The notes: a model not told the origin generated them from the sequence alone. 64,000 nucleotides of DNA from Homarus americanus (GCF_018991925.1 NW_024720750.1:1-64000); one strand, 5' to 3'. Shown: positions 35,661-48,995, numbered from the stretch's first letter. A program made the numbers and translations.

Positions 35661-36065
35661 TCGTGTGCGATACCGATAATTCTACCCCGTTTCTGAGTAT
35701 CCCAATAATGATGATGTCCAGTTCCCTATGTCCCAGTTCAGTGTTAAAGAGTCAGGGCCTCACCGTGTTCATTAGTAGAACTTGAATAACAACAACAAAA
35801 ATCCTTATATTACAGAGACAATTATTATTAACTCTTTACTGATCTGAATACTTCGAATGATCTGGTTCTCGTTCGTGTGTTACTCTGGCTGTGTTGTTCC
35901 TAGCACTTCCGTCTTCTCTCTAACACACACACACACACACTCACACACACACACTCACTCACTCACTCACTCACTCACACACTCACTCACTCAATCAGGA
36001 GATGTATCACCTCTTATTGACGCACAGTAATACATGATAATAAGTATCACACCCGGGCGTCTAAC
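35661..36065. other. Spacer with ACTC microsatellite
   Basis: 35924-35995 is an AC/(ACTC)n compound microsatellite. The rest is non-repetitive with no gene seen. Confidence 0.6.
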
Positions 36066-39000
36066 AGTGGTCTAGGGCTCCCTTAACAGTGGTCTAGGGC
36101 TCCTTAACAGTGGTCTAGGGCTCCCTTAACAGTGGTCTAGGGCTCCCTTAACAGTGGTCTAGGGCTCCTTAACAGTGGTCTAGGGCTCCCTTAACAGTGT
36201 CTAGGTCTCCCTAAACAGTGGTCTAGGGCTCCCTTAACAGTGGTCTAGGGCTCCTTAACAGTGGTCTAGGGCTCCTTAACAGTGGTCTAGGGCTCCTTAA
36301 CAGTGGTCTAGGGCCTCCTAACAGTGTCTAGGTCTCCTAAACAGTGGTTAGGGCTCCCTTAACAGTGGTCTAGGGCTCCTAACAGTGGTCTAGGGCTCCC
36401 TTAACAGTGTCTAGGTCTCCTAAACAGTGGTCTGGGCTCCTTAACAGTGGTCTGGGGCTCCTTAACAGTGGTCTAGGGCTCCTTAACAGTGGTCTAGGGC
36501 TCCCTTAACAGTGTCTAGGTCTCCCTAAACAGTGGTCTAGGGCTCCTTAACAGTGGTCTAGGGCTCCTTAACAGTGTCTAGGTCTCCTAAACAGTGGTCT
36601 AGGGCCCCTAACAGTGGTCTAGGGCTTTAACAGTGGTCTAGGGCTCCTTAATAGTGGTCTAGGCTCTCTTAACAGTGGTCTAAGGCTCCTAAACAGTGGT
36701 CTAGGGCTCCCGTAACAGTGGTCTAGGCTCCTAAACAGTGGTCTAGGCCCCCTAACAGTGGTCTAGGGCTCCTTAACAGTGGTCTAGGGCTCTTAACAGT
36801 GGTCTAAGGCTCCTAAACAGTGGTCTAAGGCTCCTAACAGTGGTCTAGGGCTCCCTTAACAGTGGTCTAAGGCTCCTAAACAGTGGTCTAGGGCTCCTTA
36901 ACAGTGGTCTAGGGCTTTATTAACAGAGTCTAGGGCTCTCTTAACAGTGGTCTAAGGCTCCTAAACAGTGGTCTAGGGCTCCTTAACAGTGGTCTAGGGC
37001 TCCTTAACAGTGTCTAGGTCTCCTAAACAGTGGTCTGGCTCTCTTAACAGTGGTCTGGGGCTCCTTAACAGTGGTCTAGGGCTCCCTTAACAGTGTCTAG
37101 GTCTCCTAAACAGTGGTCTAGGGCTCCTAACAGTGGTCTAGGGCTCCCTTAACAGTGGTCCAGGGCTCCTTAACAGTGTGTCTGGTCTCCTAAACAGTGG
37201 TCTAGGGCTCTCTTAACAGTGTCTAGGTCTCCCTAAACAGTGGTCTGGGCCCCTAACAGTGGTCTAGGGCTTCCTTAACAGTGGTCTAGGGCTCCTTAAC
37301 AGTGTCTAGGCCTCCTAAACAGTGGTCTAGGGCTCCTTAACAGTGGTCTAGGGCTTCCTAAACAGTGGTCTAGGGCTCTCTTAACAGTGTCTAGGTCTCC
37401 TTAACAGTGGTCTAGGGCTCTCTTAACAGTGTCTAGGTCTCCTAAACAGTGGTCTGGGTCTCCCTAAACAGTGGTCTAGGGCTCCTTAACAGTGTCTAGG
37501 TCTCCTAAACAGTGGTCTAGGGCTCCTTAACAGTGTCTAGGTCTCCCTAAACAGTGGTCTAGGGCTCCCTTAACAGTGGTCTAGGGCTTCTAACAGTGGT
37601 CTGGGCTCCCTAATAGTGGTCTAGGGCTCTCTTAACAGTGGTCTAAGGCTTCTAAACAGTGGTCTAGGGCTCTCTTAACAGTGGTCAGGGCTCTCTTAAC
37701 AGTGATCTAGGGCTCCTAAACAGTGGTCTAGGGCTCCTAAACAGTGGTCTAGGGCTCCTTAACAGTGGTCTAAGGCTCCTAAACAGTGGTCTGGGCTCCC
37801 TTAACAGTGGTCAAGGCTCCTTAACAGTGGTCTAGGGCTCCTCTTCATTTTTGGTCTAGGCTCCTAAACAGGGTCTAGGCTCTAACAGTGGTCTAGGGCT
37901 CCTTAACAGTGGTCTAAGGCTCCTTAACAGTGGTCTAAGGCTCCTAAACAGTGGTCTAGGGCTCCTTAACAGTGGTCTAGGGCTTTATTAACAGAGTCTA
38001 GGGCTCTTAACAGTGGTCTAAGGCTCCTAAACAGTGGTCTAGGGCTCCCTTAACAGTGGTCTCGGCCCCCTTAACAGTGTCTAGGTCTCCTAAACAGTGG
38101 TCAGGGCTCCTTAACAGTGTCTGGAGTCTCCTCAACAGTGGTCTAGGGCTCTCTTAACAGTGGTCTGGGCTCCCCTTAACAGTGGTCTAGGGCTCCTAAC
38201 AGTGTCTAGGTCTCTAAACAGTGGTCTAGGGCTCCCTTAACAGTGGTCTAGGCTTCCCAACAGTGGTCTAGGCTCCTTAACAGTGGTCTAGGGCTCTCTT
38301 AACACAGTGGTCTAGGGCCCAACAGTGAGTGCCAGGAAGCCTAAACAGTGGTCTGGGCCCCCAACGGTGTAGGGCTCCCTAACAGTGGTCTAGGGCTCTT
38401 AACAGTGGTTAAGCCAAACAGTGGACCTTAACAGTGGTCTGGGCCCTTAACAGTGGTCTAAGGCCCCAAACAGTTGTCTAGGGCTCCTTAGCAGTGTCTG
38501 GGGTCTCCTAAACAGTGGTCTAGGGCTCTTAACAGTGGTCTGGGGCTCCCTTAACAGTGGTAGGCTCCACAGTGTCTAGGTCTCCTAAACAGTGGTGGGC
38601 CCTTAACAGTGGTCTGGGCCCTCAGTGGTCTAGGGCCTTAACATGTCTGGGTCTCCTTAACAGTGGTCTAGGGCCATAACAGTGGTCTGGGCTCCCTTCA
38701 GTGGTCAGGGCTCCCAACAGTGTCTAGGGCTCCTTAACAGTGGTCTAGGGCCGCCCAACAGTGTGGGTCCCCAAACAGTGGTTAGGGGCTCTCTTAGCAG
38801 TGTCTAGGTCTCCAAACAGTGGTCTAGGGCTCCCCAACAGTGGTCTAGGGCTCCTTAACCAGTGGTCAGGGCTCCCCGCAGTGTCTAGGGCTCCTTAACA
38901 GTGGTCTAGGGCTCCCTTAACAGTGTCTGGATGCTCCTAAACAGTGGTCTGGGGCTCTCTTAACAGTGTCTAGGTCTCCTAAACAGTGGTCTGGGGCTTC

Positions 39001-40965
39001 TCTTAACAGTGGTCTGGGCTTCCTTAACAGTGTCTAGGTCTCCTAAACAGTGGTCTAGGGCTCCTTAACAGTGGTCTAGGCTTCCTAAACAGTGGTCTAG
39101 GGTCTAACAGTGTCTAGGTCTCCTTAACGTGGTCTAGGGCTCTCTTAACAGTGTCTAGGTCTCCTAAACAGTGGTCTAGGTCTCCCTAAACAGTGGTCTA
39201 GGGCTCCTTAACAGTGTCTGGGTCTCCTAAACAGTGGTCTAGGGCTCCTCTAACAGTGTCTAGGTCTCCCTAAACAGTGGTCTAGGGCTCCTTAACAGTG
39301 GTCTAGGGCTTCCTTAACAGTGGTCTAGGGCCCCATAATAGTGGTGGGGCTCTCTTAACAGTGGTCTAGGCCCTTAACAGTGGTCTAGGGCCCCTAAACA
39401 GTGGTCTGGGATCCCCAAACAGTGGTCTAGGCCTTAACAGTGGTCTAACCTAAACAGTGGTCTGGGGCTCCATAACAGTGGTCTAACCCGCCCAACAGTG
39501 GTCTGGGCTCTCTTTTTTTGGTCTAAGGCTCAAACAGAGGTCTAGGGCTCCTTAACAGTGGTCTGGGCTCCCAACAGTGGTCTAAGGCTCTTCAAACAGT
39601 GGTCTGGGCCCGCTTAACAGTGGTCTAGGGCTTTATTAACAGAGTCTAGGGCTCTCTTAGCAGTGGTCTAAGGCTCCTAAACAGTGGTCTAGGGCCCCTT
39701 AACAGTGGTCTCGGTCCCTTAGCAGTGTCTAGGTCTCCCTAAACAGTGTGGGCTCCCTTAACAGTGTCTAGGTTTCCTAAACAGTGGTCTGGGCCTCCTA
39801 ACAGTGGTCTGGGGCTCCCTTAACAGTGGTCTAGGGCTCCCTTAGCAGTGTCTGGGTCTCCTTAACAGTGGTCTAGGGCTCCTTAACAGTGGTCTGGGCC
39901 TCCTTAACAGTGGTCTAGGGCTCCTTAACAGTGTCTGGGTCTCCTAAACAGTGGTCTAGGGCCCCTTAACAGTGGTCTAGGGCTCCCTAACAGTGTCTAG
40001 GTCTCCTAAACAGTGGTCTAGGGCTCCTTAACAGTGGTCTAGGGCTTCCTTAACAGTGGTCTAGGGCTCCTTAATAGTGGTCTAGGGCTCTCCTTAACAG
40101 TGGTCTAAGGCTCCTAAACAGTGGTCTAGGGCTCCCTTAACAGTGGTCTAAGCCTAAACAGTGGTCTGGGGCTCCTTAACAGTGGTCTAGGGCTTCCTTA
40201 ACAGTGGTCTAAAATCTAAACAGTGGTCTGGGCTCCCTAACAGTGGTCTAGGGCTTTATTAACAGAGTCTGCTCTCTAACAGTGGTCTAGGCTCCCTAAA
40301 CAGTGGTCTAGGGCTCCCTTAACAGTGGTCTAGGGCTTTATTAACAGAGGTCTAGGGCTCCTCAGCAGTGTCTAGGGCTCCTTAACAGTGTCTAGGGGCT
40401 CCCTCAACAGTGGTCTGGGCTCCCAACAGTGGTCTAGGGCTCCTGAACAGTGTCTGGGCTCTCTAGTGGTCTAGGGCTCCTCCAACAGTGGTCTAGGGCT
40501 CCTCAACAGTGGTCTAGGGCTCCTTAACAGTGGTCTGGGGCTCCTTAACAGTGGTCTAGGGCTCCTCTTAACAGTGGTCTAGGGCTCCCTTAACAGTGGT
40601 CTAGGGCTCCTTCAGCAGTGTCTAGGGCCCCTCAGCAGTGTCTAGGGCTCCTCAGACAGTGTCTAGGGCTCCTCAACAGTGGTCTAGGGCTCCCTCAACA
40701 GTGGTCCAGGGTCCTCAACAGTGGTCTGGGCCCTTAACAGTGGTCTAGGGCTCCTCAGACAGTGTCTGGGGCTCCCTCAGCAGTGGTCTAGGGCTCCTCA
40801 ACAGTGGTCTAGGGCTCCCTCAGCAGTGGTCTAGGGCTCCCTTAACAGTGGTCTGGGCTCCCTTAACAGTGGTCTAGGGCTCTCTTAACAGTGGTCTAGG
40901 GCTCCTTCAGTGGTCTGGGCTTCTCCAGCAGTGTCTAGGGCTCCCTCAACAGTCTAGGGCTCCCT
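36066..40965. repeat. 22-bp satellite array (4.9 kb)
   Basis: More than 200 copies of a 20-22 bp unit with core CAGTGGTCTAGGGCTCC. A second form, CAGTGTCTAGGTCTCC, is interspersed. A rare marker unit GGGCTTTATTAACAGAGTCT occurs near 36912, 37981, 39630, 40253 and 40331. Copies between about 38.3 and 39.6 kb are much more irregular than those on either side. From about 40.4 kb the TTAACAG version is partly replaced by CAACAG and CAGCAG forms. No gene inside. Confidence 0.97.
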
Positions 40966-41183
40966 GCTCCTGGGGGTGTTGAGACGGCCCCTTCCGTCCT
41001 TCCTACCTAAATAGTTCATCGCCGGTTAAGTTATCAATGGTGTACTTCAAGTTAGTTTAAGACGCGAGTTTTTCTGAGATGGTACACCGTATTAGTGGTA
41101 TTGAGTTAATGGTGTTTGCTTTGGTGAGCATTTCACCGTGTGCTAGTGTGTCATAGCATTAAGGTGAAATCCAGGTTAATCGA

Positions 41184-41220
<37 letters not shown>

Positions 41221-41574
41221 CAGTCAGTCTAGTTCTCATCTCATATATTATATAAAGAGTATGAGTAAAACAAATTACTACTTGCGTGCTCAAGGTGGAT
41301 CATGCAACATGGCAAGGGCGCAATGGTGTGGTCATGCAACCTAGTGGATGGCTGCAGAGGAATGACAGAATGTTGCAGCAAAGCTAAACTCAACACGAAG
41401 GTAGAATAGCTGTGGGGAGTTTTATTAGCTGTTACACTGCTGGTCGTGACGCCTCTGGCTTATGTCAGTTACTGAGGCGAGGAGGTGAGGAAGGAGGAAA
41501 GGAAAGGGGGAAGAAGGAAGGGTGAGTATGATTGAATTTCTTCAGGTTTTTGTTGAATTAGTAAAAACACACAA
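40966..41574. other. Spacer with (ATCT)n microsatellite
   Basis: 41187-41221 is about nine ATCT units. No gene recognised elsewhere in this stretch. Confidence 0.6.
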
Positions 41575-41660
41575 AAAAAAACACGAACGCGCGCAAAAAC
41601 CACGAACGCGCGCACAAAACCACGAACGCGCGCACAAAACCGAACGCGCGCACCCACAGC
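41575..41660. repeat. CpG-rich 20-bp repeat
   Basis: Four copies of ACACGAACGCGCGCAMAAAC-like units. CGCGCG in an otherwise AT-rich, CpG-poor setting stands out. Confidence 0.88.
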
Positions 41661-43140
41661 ACGCCACGCATCCAATCACACAACACACACATAAACAGTG
41701 CAATATTCAGGAGGCCCCGTCAATATATATCCAATCGCCGTATAATATGACCTCACCAGCAGCTGTCCTTCCCCACAACACCCAGCTGTGTTATTGTTTA
41801 CCAGTTGTCAAGGCGACAGTAACGCGCCAATAACCTACCTGTCTCACCTCCTCCACCCTCCTACTCCTCTAAGCTGGTGGTGTTGGTGACAGGCATAAAT
41901 AAATCTAAGGCCGGAGAAAGCATACACAATCACCGGCAGAGATGACATGTAGAAGCTCGTGAGAGGACGTGTGCAAATTAAGTTCCATTGAGCTGTTCTT
42001 ACACGCAAAGATGTCAGGGTATTGATTCAACGTTGTTAAGTTTTCGTCCGATGGAAGTTGAATGTTTTTGTTTTTGTATTTTGTTTTTAAGTTCAGGAGT
42101 AATTTACCTGTTAAAACTATTGTCCTAAGTAATAGACGGACGGACATATATGGGCAACAGAGAGGCAGACAGACAGGCAGATAGTCAGATGACGGTGTGG
42201 AATTATTAGGGTAAAACGTACTTGTGTGTTGTGACGCCTGCTATTGTTACAGTCTCGTTATGTCACCTGTACAGCGACGGACCTACACACATGACAGCTA
42301 CGAATACAGGCATGTCATAGACGTCAGGATTTTCAAAAGACCGTAAAAATTAAGTCTTCCTCAACTCGTGATTCTTGTCATTCAAACCTTCACACAAAGA
42401 TGGCAGCCTTAATATGTCGGTTGCACTGATACTCAATGGAGCAAGATGCTTTCGTTGCCTCAGTGACGGAAGAATTAAAAGAAATCTCTTGATAATCCGG
42501 GACCTGTATTAGTAAGTTGAGGAGGACACCTACGGTACTCGGTGAGGCCGCTCAAGGCTCTCTGCGCGACTCACTGGCCACGAGTCGGTTCGAGGACGTA
42601 TCATCTGCACGAATGACCTAATGACTCGTTCCTCGAGGCTACCTACGAATAACCTGATGGGATTGAGATTTGACGAAACTATTGTACATCTTATTCAAAT
42701 ATGTACGCAACACTCCCTAGATGTGCTAACGCATATGTATGTCTTCATTCTTGCAGTGTTGTGTGGTCTTCATAAACTGTCTAACTAATGGTCAAAATAA
42801 TGCTATGTTTAGGTGGGTCATAGATAGTCAAGATAATGCTATGTAGGTGGGTCATAAGATAGTGCTCTGCTTAATTGGTACCTGTATGAGTGTTACGATA
42901 CATAGAAAATACAGGACACATTATTTAACAGGATACATAATTTAACCTTACAGCGACGAAACCTTGTCGACAAAATATTTAGTCACGTAGTGTTCGGACG
43001 CCGTGATGTTTGTGTTTCTAATATACCTTAATGAGACGACACAGGGGTCATTATAATGTGGTAATGAGGGGAGACTAACTACCTTCATCAGTTTACCTGT
43101 GCTAATTAACGCCTCCGTGGTAGTCTTCATGTGGGAGTAC
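41661..43140. other. Non-repetitive stretch between two satellites
   Basis: No gene recognised. 42540-42600 has a weak tRNA-like look (GGTTCGAGGAC resembles a B box) but no cloverleaf. 42780-42870 contains a short duplicated phrase, GTCAWRATAATGCTATG followed by AGGTGGGTCATA. Confidence 0.5.
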
Positions 43141-46100
43141 AGGCGAGTGGTCTTCTAGAGTAAAGGTAGTCCTCTTGTGGTAGTACAGGTGAATTAGTCC
43201 TCTTGTGGTAATAGGTAAAAGGTGATCCTCTTGTGTTAGTACAGGTAAGGTAGTCCTCTTATGGTAGTACAGGTAAAGTGATCCTCTTACATGGTAGTAC
43301 AGGTAAGGGTAGTCCTCTTATGGTAAGTACCAGGTAAAGGCGAGTCCTCTTGTGGTAATTACAGGTAAAGGTGTCTATTGTGGTAGTACAGGTAAAGTAG
43401 TCCTCTTGTGGTAGTACACAGGTAAGGTAGTCCTCTTATGGTAAATTACAGGTAAAGGTGAATCCTCTTGTGGTAGTACAGGTAAGGTGGTCCTCTTGTA
43501 GTATTAATACAGGTAAGGTGGCGTAGTCTCTTGTGGTAATACAGGTAAGGTAGTCCTCTTGTGGTAGTACAGGTAAGGTAGTCTCTTGTGGTAGTACAGG
43601 TAAGGTAGTCCTCTTGTGGTAATACAGGTAAGGTAGTCCTCTTGTGGTAATACAGGTAAGGTAGTCCTCTTGTGGTAGTACAGGTAAGGTAGTCCTCTTG
43701 TGGTAGTACCCAGGTAAAATTGATCCTCTTTGGTAATACGTTAAGATAGTCCTCTGTGTGCCTGGAGTAAGGTAGTCCTCTTGTGTGGTAATACAGGTAA
43801 GGTAGTCCTCTTGTGGTGAGTACAGGTGAGTGGTCCTCTTGTGGTGAGTACAAGGTAAGGTGGTCCTCTTGTGGTAGTACAGGTAAATTGATCCTCTTGG
43901 TAGTACAGGTAAGGTGAGATCCTCTTGTGGTAATACAGGTAAAGGTGGCCCTCTTGTGGTAGTACCAGTGAGTGGTCCTCTTGTGGTAGTACAGGTAGGT
44001 GGTCACTCTATGGTGGGTAAGGTAGTCCTCTTGTGGTAATACAGGTGGAGTAGTCCTCTTGTGGTATACAGGTAAGGTAAGTCCTCTTGTATTAATACAG
44101 GTAGGTAGTCTCTTGTGGTAATACAGGTAAGAGTAGTCCTCTTATGGTGGTACAGGTAAGGTGGTCCTCTTGTGGTAATACAGGTAAGGTAGTCACTCTT
44201 GTGGTAGTACAGGTAAGGTAGTCCTCTTATGGTAGCCACAGGTAAAGGTAGTCCTCTTGTGGTAGTACAGGTCAGGTGGTCCTCTTGTGGTGGTACACAG
44301 GTAAAGGTAGTCCTCTTTGTGGTAATACAGGTGGAGTAAGTCCTCTTGTGGTAGTACAGGTAAGGTGTTCTCTTATGGTAATACAGGTAAGGTAGTCACT
44401 CTTGTGGTGAGTACAGGTAAGGTAGTCCTCTTGTAGGTAAGTGAATCCTCTTGTGGTAGTACAGGTAGGTAGTCCTCTTATGGTAGTACAGGTAAGGTAG
44501 TCCCTCTTGTGGTAGTACAGGTGGAAGTGATCCTCTTGTGGTAGTACAGGTGAGTAGATCTCTTATTAGTGGTGAGTACAGGTAGGTAGTCCTCTTGTGG
44601 TAGTACAGGTAAGGTGGTCCTCTTGTGGTAATACGGGTAAGGTAGTCCTCTTGTGGTATACCAGGTGGAGTAGTCCTCTTGTGGTAATACAGGTAAGGTG
44701 GTCCTCTTGTGGTAATACAGGTAAGGTAGTCCTCTGTGGTAATGCAGGTGGAGGTCCTCTTGTGGTATGCAGGTAGATGGTCCTCTTGTGGTAATACAGG
44801 TAAGGTAGTCCTCTATGGTAGTACAGGTAAATTAGTCCTCTTGTGTGTGGGTAAGGTAGTCCTCTTGTGGTAGTACAGGTAGGTAGTCCTCTTGTGTTAA
44901 TGCAGGTAAGGTAGTCCTCTTATGGTAATACAGGTAAGGTGGATCCTCCTTGTGAGTAGTACAGGTAAGGTAGTCCTCTTGTGTGTATACAGGTAAGGTA
45001 GTCCTCTTATGGTAGTACAGGTAAGGTAGTCCTCTTGTGGTAATACAGGTAAGGTGTAGTCCTCTTGTAATTAATGCAGGTAAGGTGAATCTCATTAATT
45101 ACAGGTAGAATTGGTCCTCTTGTGGTAGTACAGGTAAGATAGTCCTCTTATGGTAATACAGGTAAAGGTAGTCCTCTTGTGGTAATACAGGTAAAGGTAG
45201 TCCTCTTATAGTATTAATAGGTAGTCTCTCTTGTGGTAGTACAGGTAAGGTAGTCCTCTTGTGTGTCTGGTGAGTAGTCCTCTTGGTAATACAGGTAAAG
45301 GTAGTCCTCTTGTAGTATACAGGTAAGGTATTAGTCCTCTTGTGGTAGTACAGGTAAGGTAGTCACTCTTGTGTGGTAGTACAGGTAAGGTGGTCCTCTT
45401 GTGGTGGTGCAGGTGGTGGCTGTGGTGCAGATGGTAGATCTCTTATGGTGGTGCAGATTGGAGTGGTCCTCTTATGGTGAGTACTGGTAAGGTAGTCCTC
45501 TTATGGTAGTACTGGTAAGGTAGTCCTCTTATGGTAATTACTGGTAAGGTGGTCCTCTTATGGTATTAGTACTGGTAAGGTAGTCCTCTTGTGGTAATAC
45601 AGGTAAAATTAGTCCTCTTGTGGTAATACAAGGTAGGTAGTCCTCTTGTGAGGTAATACAGGTAAGGTAGTCCTCTTGTGTATGCAGGTAAGGTAGTCCT
45701 CTTGTGGTAATGCAGGTAAAGGTGGCCCTCTTGTGTTAGTACGATAGGTAAGTCCTCTTGGTAATACAATTAGTGGTCCTCTTGTGGTAATACCAGGTAA
45801 GGTGGTCCTCTTTGTAGTAATACAGGTAAGGTAGTCCTCTTGTGGTAATACAGGTAAGGTAGTCCTCTTGTGGTAGTACCAGAGTAGGTAGTCCTCTTAT
45901 TAGTAATACAGGTAAGGTAGCCCTCTTGTGGTAGTACAGGTAAGGTAGTCCTCTTATGGTAGTACAGGTAGGTAGTCCTCTTGTGGTAATACAGGTGAGT
46001 AGTCCTCTTGTGGTAATACAGGTGAGTAGTCCTCTTGTGTGTACAGGTAAGGTAGTCCTCTTATAGTATGCAGGTAAGGTAGTCCTCTTGTGGTAATACA

Positions 46101-48210
46101 GTAAGAGTAGTCCTCTTGTGGTAATAGGTGAGTAGTCCTCTTATGGTAGTACTGGTAAGGTAGTCCTCTTGTGGTAGTACAGGTAAGGTGGTCTCTTGTG
46201 GTAATACAGGTGAGTGGTCCTCTTGTGGTAATGCAGGTAAGGTGGTCATCTTGTGGTAATACAGATAAGGTAGTCCTCTTGTGGTAATACAGGTGAGTGA
46301 TCCTCTTGTGGTAATACAAGGTAAGGTAGTCCTCTTGTGGTAATACAGGTAAATTAGTCCTCTTGTGGTAATACAGGTAAGGTAGTCACTCTTAGGTAGT
46401 ACTGGTAAGTGAATCTCTTATTAGTAATACAGGTAAAATTAGTCCTCTTGTGGTAATACAAGGTAGGTAGTCCTCTTGTGGTAATACAGGTAAGGTAGTC
46501 CTCTTGTGGTAATCTGGGTAAGGTAGTCCTCTTGTGAGTAATACAGGCCAGGTAGTCCTCTTGTGATGGCTGGTAGGTAGTCTCTTGTGGTAATACAGAG
46601 TGGGTAGTCCTCTTATGGTAGTACTGGTAGGTAGTCCTCTTGTGGTGAGTACAGATGGAGTGGTCCTCGTGGTAGTGTCTGGAGTAAGGTAGTCATCTTG
46701 TGGTAGTACAGGTAAGTGGTCCTCATGAAAGTGTGTGGAGTAAGGTAGTCCTCTTGTGGTAATACAGGTGAGTGAGTCTCTTGTGGTAATACAGGTAAGA
46801 TGGTCCCTCTTTGTGGTAATACAGGTAAGGTAGTTATCTTGTGTGCATGTAGTCCTTGCTGAAGTCCTCCTTGGTAGTGCTGGTAAGGTGGCCCTCTTGT
46901 GGTAATACAGGTGGAGTGGTCCTCTTGTGGTAATACAGGTGGAGTAAGTATCACTCTTGTGGTAGTACAGGTAGGTAGTCCTCTTTGTAGTATACAGGTA
47001 AAGAGTAGATCCTCTTGTGGTAATACAGGTAGTGAATCCTCTTGTGGTAGTACAGAGTGGGTAGTCACTCTTGTGGTGGTACAGGTGGTGGCCCTATTGG
47101 TAGTACAGATGGGGTGGTCTCTTGTGGTAGTGCAAGGTAAAGATTGGATCCTCCTCTTGCGGTAATACAGGTAGATTAGTCCTCTTGAGTAGTACAGGTG
47201 GAGTGATCCTCCTCGCATTATTACAGGTAGGGTAGTCCTCTTGTGGTAGTACAGGTAGGAATTAGTCCTCTTTGTGGTGGTACAGGTAAGGTGATCCTCT
47301 TGTGGTAATACAGGTGAATTAGTCCTCTTGTGGTAATACAAGTGGAGTGGTCCTCTTGTGTTAGTACAGGTAATTAATTCCTCTTGTGGTAATACAGGTA
47401 GTGGTCCTCTTGTGGTAGTACGGAGTAAAGGTAAGCCCTCTTGGTAATGCAGGGTAAAGGTGGTCCTCTTGTGGTAGTACACAGGTAAGGTAGTCCTCTT
47501 GTGGTTAATACAGGTAAGGTGGCCACTCTTGTGGGTATTACAGATGGGTAGTCTCTTGTGTGTACAGGTAAAGGTAGTCCTCTTGTGGTAATACAGGTAG
47601 GTAGTCCTCTTGTGGTAAGTACAGGTAAGGTAGTCCTCTTGTGGTAGTACAGGTAAGGTAGTCCTCTTGCGGTGACTGCGATAAGATGATCCTCTTTGTG
47701 GTAATACAGGTAAGGTAGTCCTCTTGTGGTAATACAGGTAGGTAGTCCTCTTATAGTAATACAGGTAAAATTAGTCCTCCAGCCCAGTAGTACAGGTAAG
47801 AGTAGTCTCTTGTAGTAATACAGGTAAGGTGGTCTGTGGTAATACAGGTAAGAGTGGTCCTCTTGTGTTAGTACAGGTAAGGTAGTCTCCTCTTGTATTA
47901 ATACAGGTAAGGTGGTCCTCTTGTGGTAGTACACTGGAGTGGGTAGCCCTCTTGTGGTAATACCAGGTAAGGTAGTCCTCTTGTGGTAGTACAGGTAGGT
48001 AGTCCTCTTGTGGTAATACAGGTAAGGTAGCCCTCTTGTGGTAATACAGGTAAGGTAGTCCTCTTGTGGTAATACAGGTAAGGTAGTCCTCTTGTGTTAG
48101 TACAGGTAAGGTAGTCCTCTTGTGGTAATTACCAGGTAAGGTAGTCCTCTTGCAGTAGTACAGGTAGAGTAGTCCTCTTGCAGTGGTACAGGTAAGGTAG
48201 TCCTCTTGTG
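43141..48210. repeat. 28-bp satellite array with splice-donor-like core (5.1 kb)
   Basis: About 180 copies of a 28-bp unit with core CAGGTAAGGTAGTCCTCTTG followed by TGGTARTA. Perfect neighbours at 43637 and 43665 are 28 bp apart. Units vary between TGGTAGTACAGG and TGGTAATACAGG and carry frequent small indels. Most copies contain CAGGTAAG, which equals the consensus for a 5' splice site on the plus strand. Tyr/His/Thr-rich frames on the minus strand are repeat artefacts. Confidence 0.97.
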
Positions 48211-48775
48211 GTAAATAGAGACAGACAGTGTGTACAGGTTGAAGAATGTATATTTTTCTTGTTCCCACCACATTTGTACTATGCGGGGAGGTTCATATGT
48301 GTACAGTGCTATCAAGGCGGCGCATCCATCTTGTATTCATGTCCTTTGGTACATATGTGAAGAGTTTTAACAGTTAGAAGTTTTGGTGAGGGGAAGAGAG
48401 GAGAACAAAGAAAGAGAGGTGGTGGTGTGTAATGGGGGTGGGTCACAGTGCAGGCTAAGAAAAAAATTACTTAATAAAATCATTAATCTCAAGAACGTTA
48501 CCCAAGTCGTGCCTCTGATCCTGTGAGTGACTGTGACCTTGACCTTGTTTGACCTCTGTTGAAGTTCGTCCAAACAATAGGTTTAAAGGGCTCAGTCTCA
48601 GTAATCCCATCTGGAAGTTTCAGAGACGATAGCTCAAAGCGTTGGATAGTCGCATTAGAGAGTTCTTAATTAATCTTGTCTTCATCAGAAATATATACCA
48701 GAAATATATCTTAAAATTTTCACGACAATAGCATATTCAAGTTTATTTCACATGAAGATTAGTCACCCCTATCCC
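48211..48775. other. Non-repetitive spacer
   Basis: Nothing recognisable, except CATGAAGATTA at 48751, which resembles the element end at 49854. Confidence 0.5.
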
Positions 48776-48995
48776 AACCAAACCAAACCTAACTCAACCA
48801 AAACCAAAACCTAACCAAATCAAACCAAACCAAACCTAACTCAACCTAACCAAACCAAACCAACCCAATCAAACCAAACCAAACCCAACCAAATCAAACT
48901 CAATCCAATCCGTAAACCAAACCAAACTCAACCAATCCGAAACTATCTCTAACCTAACCTAAATTAACCTAACTCAACCATCTCACCTATACCTC
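48776..48995. repeat. Degenerate CCAAA/CCTAA block
   Basis: AACCAAACC, AACCTAACTC and AACCAAATC units of five to six bases. It resembles a decayed CCTAA block in which A has replaced T often. CATGAAGATTA lies just to its left. Confidence 0.75.

Noticed and set aside
42540..42600. tRNA-like element on the plus strand
   Set aside because: Only a B-box-like GGTTCGAGGAC is visible; no A box at the right distance and no cloverleaf stems.
43446..48271. Tyr/His/Thr repeat proteins on the minus strand
   Set aside because: Fragments of the 28-bp satellite; phase changes with each indel and no constraint is visible.
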